From a virus: a stretch of 48,014 nt of DNA. The translations under genes and the position numbers were made by a program. The stretch is taken from IMG/VR virus record IMGVR_UViG_3300044729_003567, positions 1 to 48,014 of that record; one strand, given 5' to 3'. The notes beneath the pieces are model-generated. The model did not search any database. It saw only the letters and a list, made by a program, of their open reading frames with translations, and had not been told where the DNA came from. Of the stretch, positions 45,330 through 48,014 are shown piece by piece; within the stretch, counting starts at the first letter, position 1; each line of letters opens with the position of its first letter.

Positions 45330-45580
45330 CACTCGTAGTCCTCCTGTTGAGTGGGTTGCGAGCTGACAAGCATGACAGGGGTTTCGACCTGTTCGATGAT
45401 TTTCATGGCCCTGGATACCTCTTCTTGGGAGCGAAGGATCCGACCAACAAGGTCCTCTTTGCTGGCAAGAATGGCGTCAACGGCAGCCACTCTGCGAGCG
45501 AGAGAGGCGTAAGCCAGAGCAAAGTTGGGCGGAATGATCTCAAGAGCCTCGAGGGCAAAGAATTCAGTTGGGTTGGTCAT
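45329..45580 (-). CDS. Hypothetical helical protein (83 aa)
   Basis: From the ATG at 45580: MTNPTEFFALEALEIIPPNF, then a long helix (LARRVAAVDAILASKEDLVG, RILRSQEEVSRAMKIIEQ) likely to be a coiled coil. Overlaps the gene upstream by 17 bp. No family recognised. Confidence 0.5.
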   Translation of the reverse strand: MTNPTEFFALEALEIIPPNFALAYASLARRVAAVDAILASKEDLVGRILRSQEEVSRAMKIIEQVETPVMLVSSQPTQQEDYE

Positions 45581-46037
45581 TTGGAGAACTGGATTGAGGT
45601 GGATTTCCTGGGAACAATGTTGAGCCCTGCATCTCGGACTCGATGTAGTCCAGGCCCTCTCTGCTGCCCCGATACTCATCGAGCGTGCGCAGCAGCTGAC
45701 GGGCCAGGACGGCGGAGCCCTTGGTCATCTCGGCGATATAGTCGCCACCGGCTCCGGCGGTCTGGCCGTCGAGGCGGTCGCTGAGCACGGGGCCCAGGAT
45801 GGCGGCGTACATCAGGACCATGGGGTCGGTCTGGTAGGCGCGGAAGCTGCTGCCTCCGGCCGTGAAGCCGTCGACGATCTTGGTGAGGTCCGCAAGGGCC
45901 TTGTTCAGCTGGCGCAGGAGTTGCTCAGTCTTCTGCTGCTGAGAGGCCAGGGTGTCCAGGGCTTGGCGGATGCCAGTCACCTCGACGACCAGGGCATCAG
46001 AGGTCGGACTGGTCGAATTCGGGGACGATGGTGCCAT
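45564..46037 (-). CDS. Hypothetical coiled-coil protein (157 aa)
   Basis: From the ATG at 46037, or a GTG at 45980. The N-terminal helix (IRQALDTLASQQQKTEQLLR, QLNKALADLTKIVDGF) has heptad spacing and may trimerise. The middle (AYQTDPMVLMYAAILGPVLS) and a tyrosine-rich C-terminal helix follow. Starting at 46037 gives a 41-bp overlap with the upstream gene, which is unusual here. Confidence 0.45.
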   Translation of the reverse strand: MAPSSPNSTSPTSDALVVEVTGIRQALDTLASQQQKTEQLLRQLNKALADLTKIVDGFTAGGSSFRAYQTDPMVLMYAAILGPVLSDRLDGQTAGAGGDYIAEMTKGSAVLARQLLRTLDEYRGSREGLDYIESEMQGSTLFPGNPPQSSSPNDQPN

Positions 46038-46257
46038 CGAAGTTCTTACAGAGGAGCAGTGTCGATCGATCGATCGGGTCGAGGCAGTGCCAGGCCTGGT
46101 TGATCTCGTTTTCATCATGGCGCTGGAAGAGAAGACGCACCTGGCTTTTGTGAGTGGCCTGGCGCAAGGCCTCCAGGATCAGGGGATTGCAGGGCAAGGA
46201 AGGCCGGCTGCTGCTCGATGGTGTCGATGTGGGCATATCGCCCGATGTGTCTTGCAT
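45997..46257 (-). CDS. Hypothetical protein (86 aa), overlapping frame
   Basis: LPCNPLILEALRQATHKSQV and the C-terminal ITVPEFD-like end (LLLCKNFDGTIVPEFDQSDL) look like real coding sequence. The start is unsure (46257 or 46236). Its first 120-140 bp overlap the 46115-46420 gene in another frame, so a frameshift joining the two is possible. Confidence 0.4.
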   Translation of the reverse strand: MQDTSGDMPTSTPSSSSRPSLPCNPLILEALRQATHKSQVRLLFQRHDENEINQAWHCLDPIDRSTLLLCKNFDGTIVPEFDQSDL

Positions 46258-46420
46258 AGATCAAGGAGTCAAGAGCGGAGTGGCAGTCGCAGACGGGGGT
46301 GCCAGGAGGGGCGACCAAAAGGAAGCCGCTGTGGCGGCCGCAGGGGAAGGCGTGGCCAGGGCTGGTGAGCTGATCACGGAAGTCGGAAAGGAGAGAACGA
46401 GCGGCCAGTGAAAGTTGCAT
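46115..46420 (-). CDS. Hypothetical protein (101 aa), first gene of an early operon
   Basis: MQLSLAARSLLSDFRDQLTS, HAFPCGRHSGFLLVAPPGTP and CDCHSALDSLIYARHIGRYA look coded; the last 30 residues (SPDPGGLAPGHSQKPGASSL) look out of frame. The -10 T AGGTT (46455-46450) is 35 nt upstream. It is divergent from 46454-46753. See the overlap with 45997-46257. Confidence 0.45.
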   Translation of the reverse strand: MQLSLAARSLLSDFRDQLTSPGHAFPCGRHSGFLLVAPPGTPVCDCHSALDSLIYARHIGRYAHIDTIEQQPAFLALQSPDPGGLAPGHSQKPGASSLPAP

Positions 46421-46425
46421 ACGTC

Positions 46426-46431
46426 TAAATT
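46426..46431 (+). promoter_or_regulatory. -10 element before gene 46454
   Basis: TAAATT, 28 nt before the ATG. Confidence 0.5.
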
Positions 46432-46449
46432 GAAGGCACGACTGTTAAA

Positions 46450-46455
46450 ACCTAT
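46450..46455 (-). promoter_or_regulatory. -10 element before gene 46420
   Basis: TAGGTT on the minus strand, 35 nt before the ATG, overlapping the start codon of the divergent gene. Confidence 0.4.
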
Positions 46456-46753
46456 GGAACACCCTGAGAGCTGTGGCAGCCAGGCACTTGAGCCATCAGT
46501 GGGAGAACTGTTGCGGTTGAGACAGTTCTTGAGCGGGATCGAGAAGCTGGGAGAAAAAGAACTGAGAGAGCTATGCGGACAGTTGGCGCACCATGTGCTG
46601 GTGCTCCACCCTTCTGTTGTGCGATTCCTGGTGAAGGAGATCGCTGGCGCACCGTTCACTGCCCAGCACCGAGACGAGATCCGTCAGGAGGTGGTGGCAG
46701 CCGTCAGAAAAGGCGCCAGCGGAATCGCTGACGCCGAGACTAAAGACCTCTAG
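46454..46753 (+). CDS. Helical protein with weak NblA-like pattern
   Basis: 99 residues from the ATG at 46454, supported by the -10 spacing. GELLRLRQFLSGIEKLGEKE, then LRELCGQLAHHVLVLHPSVV and RFLVKEI give the same two-helix rhythm (LRQ, IE-L, EL, V-R) as the NblA-like product at 21797, at low identity. It may be a distant relative or just a similar helical hairpin. The only plus-strand gene in an otherwise minus-strand region. Confidence 0.45.
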   Translation: MEHPESCGSQALEPSVGELLRLRQFLSGIEKLGEKELRELCGQLAHHVLVLHPSVVRFLVKEIAGAPFTAQHRDEIRQEVVAAVRKGASGIADAETKDL

Positions 46754-46869
46754 GTTGGCAGCAACCAAAGAACGAGAGCCCTTTGGCAGACCAGGCCCAA
46801 CAGGAGGCCAGGTAGCACCAGCAGGCTGATGATTACTGCGGACCTGATCGAGTTCCTCCAGTAGGCCAT
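46750..46869 (-). CDS. 39-residue membrane microprotein
   Basis: MAYWRNSIRSAVIISLLVLP then GLLLGLVCQRALVLWLLPT, from the ATG at 46869, 4 bp after the stop of the SSB-associated gene. A basic N-terminus and one long hydrophobic helix or hairpin. No clear Shine-Dalgarno. Its end overlaps the convergent gene by 4 bp. Confidence 0.45.
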   Translation of the reverse strand: MAYWRNSIRSAVIISLLVLPGLLLGLVCQRALVLWLLPT

Positions 46870-46873
46870 TGGG

Positions 46874-47560
46874 TCACCAGCCCCCTGCTGCACCAATCTC
46901 GTGGTCGGCGCCCAGGTCGTCGCGGCGGGTGAGCGGCGTCGAGGACTCCGGGGCGGCAGTGGGCTCTGAAGGTTTGCCGCAGAAGGGGTCGCCGCCCTCG
47001 TAAAGAGCGGGCAGCCAGATGCCGTCCCTGGCGTCAAGCCAGCGCTGCTGGTCAGCCTTGGTGGCCACCTTGAGGGTGGGCACGACCGTGTAACTGGTGT
47101 CGGTTTTGAGGCCTTTGCGGCTGATCGTCAGGTAGAAGTTGGCCAGCTCGCCGTTGTTGATCTCGTAGTCCTCCATGTCGAGGACCGCTTCGATCTGCTC
47201 GCGGATCTTGCCTTGGGTGATGTCGAAGATCTGGAACTCATCGGGAGCCTCCTTGCGCAGGCAGCACCAGGAGAGGAAGAAGACCGGCTTGTCCTTCTCG
47301 CCGGTGCCCTGGATCTTGCCCTCGTAGGTCAGACCGACGTCGTCGAGGTAGTTCTTGGGGAACTGGGGGAAGCGCTTGGGGCGGCCCTCCATCGTGAAGT
47401 AGGTGTAGCCGGCGACAGCGTGGCCAGTGTAGGGGGTGCCGCACAGGCGTAGGGTTGTGGACTCGCCGTCCTTGAGCTTCTTGGCGTTGAAGTAGCGGGA
47501 GGAGGAGGAGGAGTCTTCAGGGGTGTAGGAGCCCTTGGGGAAGAGGTCTGCGAGTGGCAT
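46874..47560 (-). CDS. Conserved cyanophage-type protein beside ssb
   Basis: 228 residues. YFNAKKLKDGESTTLRLCGT, AGYTYFTMEGRPKRFPQFP, TGEKDKPVFFLSWCCL and ANFYLTISRKGLKTDTSYTV form a pattern I associate with cyanophage proteins encoded next to single-strand-binding protein. The beta-rich N-terminal half could be an OB-fold. A replication or recombination role is inferred; acidic, disordered C-terminus (about 195-228), as in SSBs. Confidence 0.6.
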   Translation of the reverse strand: MPLADLFPKGSYTPEDSSSSSRYFNAKKLKDGESTTLRLCGTPYTGHAVAGYTYFTMEGRPKRFPQFPKNYLDDVGLTYEGKIQGTGEKDKPVFFLSWCCLRKEAPDEFQIFDITQGKIREQIEAVLDMEDYEINNGELANFYLTISRKGLKTDTSYTVVPTLKVATKADQQRWLDARDGIWLPALYEGGDPFCGKPSEPTAAPESSTPLTRRDDLGADHEIGAAGGW

Positions 47561-47586
47561 GGATGGATGGGATGGGTGGAGAAGAG

Positions 47587-48014
47587 TCAGTTCCAGTCGG
47601 AAGTGGTGCCGATGTCATCCGGTGTGCCCATGTAGGACTCCTGGTCGTAGCCAACGGCTGTGGTGCCAGCGGCTGGGTTGCCGCCGCCGCCTTTGTTGCG
47701 GTGGATGCGAATCGAGCGGGCGCGAACCTCGCAGTAGGGCTCACCTTTGGCCGAGGTCATCTGGCTCAGGGAGCCGGACACCTGGATCAGGGCCCCGGTG
47801 AGGATGCGCTCGAGCTTCTCGAGGTTGTAGCCAAAGCCGCGGATGCGGTACCAGTCGGTGATCTCGACCGGGTCCTCGGTGTCCGGCTGGCGGACGTAGC
47901 GGTTGATCGCGATCGAGCGGCTGGCGCTCTTACCGGATTCAGCCATGCGACATTCGCCGCCGACGTGGCCGACGACGACAACCTCATTGAGGTACTGGTC
48001 AGGGTGGGCATCAC
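47587..48014 (-). CDS. ssb: Single-stranded DNA-binding protein (5' cut by window)
   Basis: The frame is open to the window edge, giving about 141 residues. The part before the internal ATG at 47946, YLNEVVVVGHVGGECRMAES, is the normal first strand of SSB (NxVxLxGxVGxxP), followed by GKSASRSIAINRYVRQ, DWYRIRGFG, LIQVSGSLSQM and GEPYCEVRARSIRIH, the OB-fold strands in order. So the true start is right of the window, not at 47946. The C-terminal tail ends DDIGTTSDWN rather than the usual DDDIPF. Protects single-stranded DNA during replication. Confidence 0.8.
   Translation of the reverse strand, partial: DAHPDQYLNEVVVVGHVGGECRMAESGKSASRSIAINRYVRQPDTEDPVEITDWYRIRGFGYNLEKLERILTGALIQVSGSLSQMTSAKGEPYCEVRARSIRIHRNKGGGGNPAAGTTAVGYDQESYMGTPDDIGTTSDWN

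Noticed and set aside
1-48014. CRISPR array, insertion sequence or transposase
   Set aside because: No regularly spaced direct repeats with unique spacers and no transposase motifs were seen on either strand.

Overview
The window is a 48 kb piece of a tailed temperate bacteriophage whose host is most likely a GC-rich picocyanobacterium (Synechococcus/Cyanobium type). It encodes a major capsid protein, many fibre-type genes, two cell-wall hydrolases, an integrase, a Cro/CI-type repressor, a primase-helicase, a RecB-type exonuclease, SSB and nucleotide-metabolism enzymes. No gene looks chromosomal. The cyanobacterial link rests on an NblA-like gene, cyanophage-type fibre genes, the ThyX variant and a -10 element of TANNNT type. 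No terminase, portal or DNA polymerase is visible, and genes are cut at both ends, so this is part of a larger genome. All protein calls come from reading motifs; no database search was run.

Layout. 1-6330: endolysin (+) facing a minus-strand fibre operon. 6433-7744: two tandem degenerate LAGLIDADG proteins, divergent from the capsid operon (7830-9635). 9763-16155: further virion-type genes in short transcription units, including one with a SWIM zinc finger. 16148-17510: attachment site and integrase. The 3' half of a tRNA-Thr(GGU) gene, flanked by GGGTAA repeats, lies inside phage genes, so this is attP, the unintegrated phage arrangement. 17549-20350: fibre genes (one collagen-like) and a terminator. 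20416-25374: dcd, an excisionase-like protein, an HNH nuclease, an NblA-like protein and lysis genes. 25235-31328: minus-strand units with thyX, a dNMP kinase, a dCMP-deaminase-like and a Dam-like pseudoenzyme. 31329-32072: a 744-bp noncoding regulatory and possible origin region. 32073-35928: primase-helicase, a regulator and the divergent repressor. 36091-40465: probable internal-virion proteins. 40806-48014: minus-strand early genes (exonuclease, small paralogues, microproteins, SSB).

Regulation. About 24 transcription units have a TANNNT hexamer whose first T lies 27-44 nt, mostly 28-34, before the start codon. This spacing was used to choose several starts, including those of the integrase, the HNH nuclease and the excisionase-like gene. 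A second pattern, GTCTCA-(1-3 nt)-TGAGAC, is clustered in the 31.4-32.0 kb region and also covers the predicted transcription start of the exonuclease gene, as a repressor operator would. The nucleotide genes (dcd, thyX, dNMP kinase) should feed dTTP synthesis. HNH, NblA-like protein and one lysin share an operon, which would link phycobilisome dismantling to late infection if the NblA call is right.
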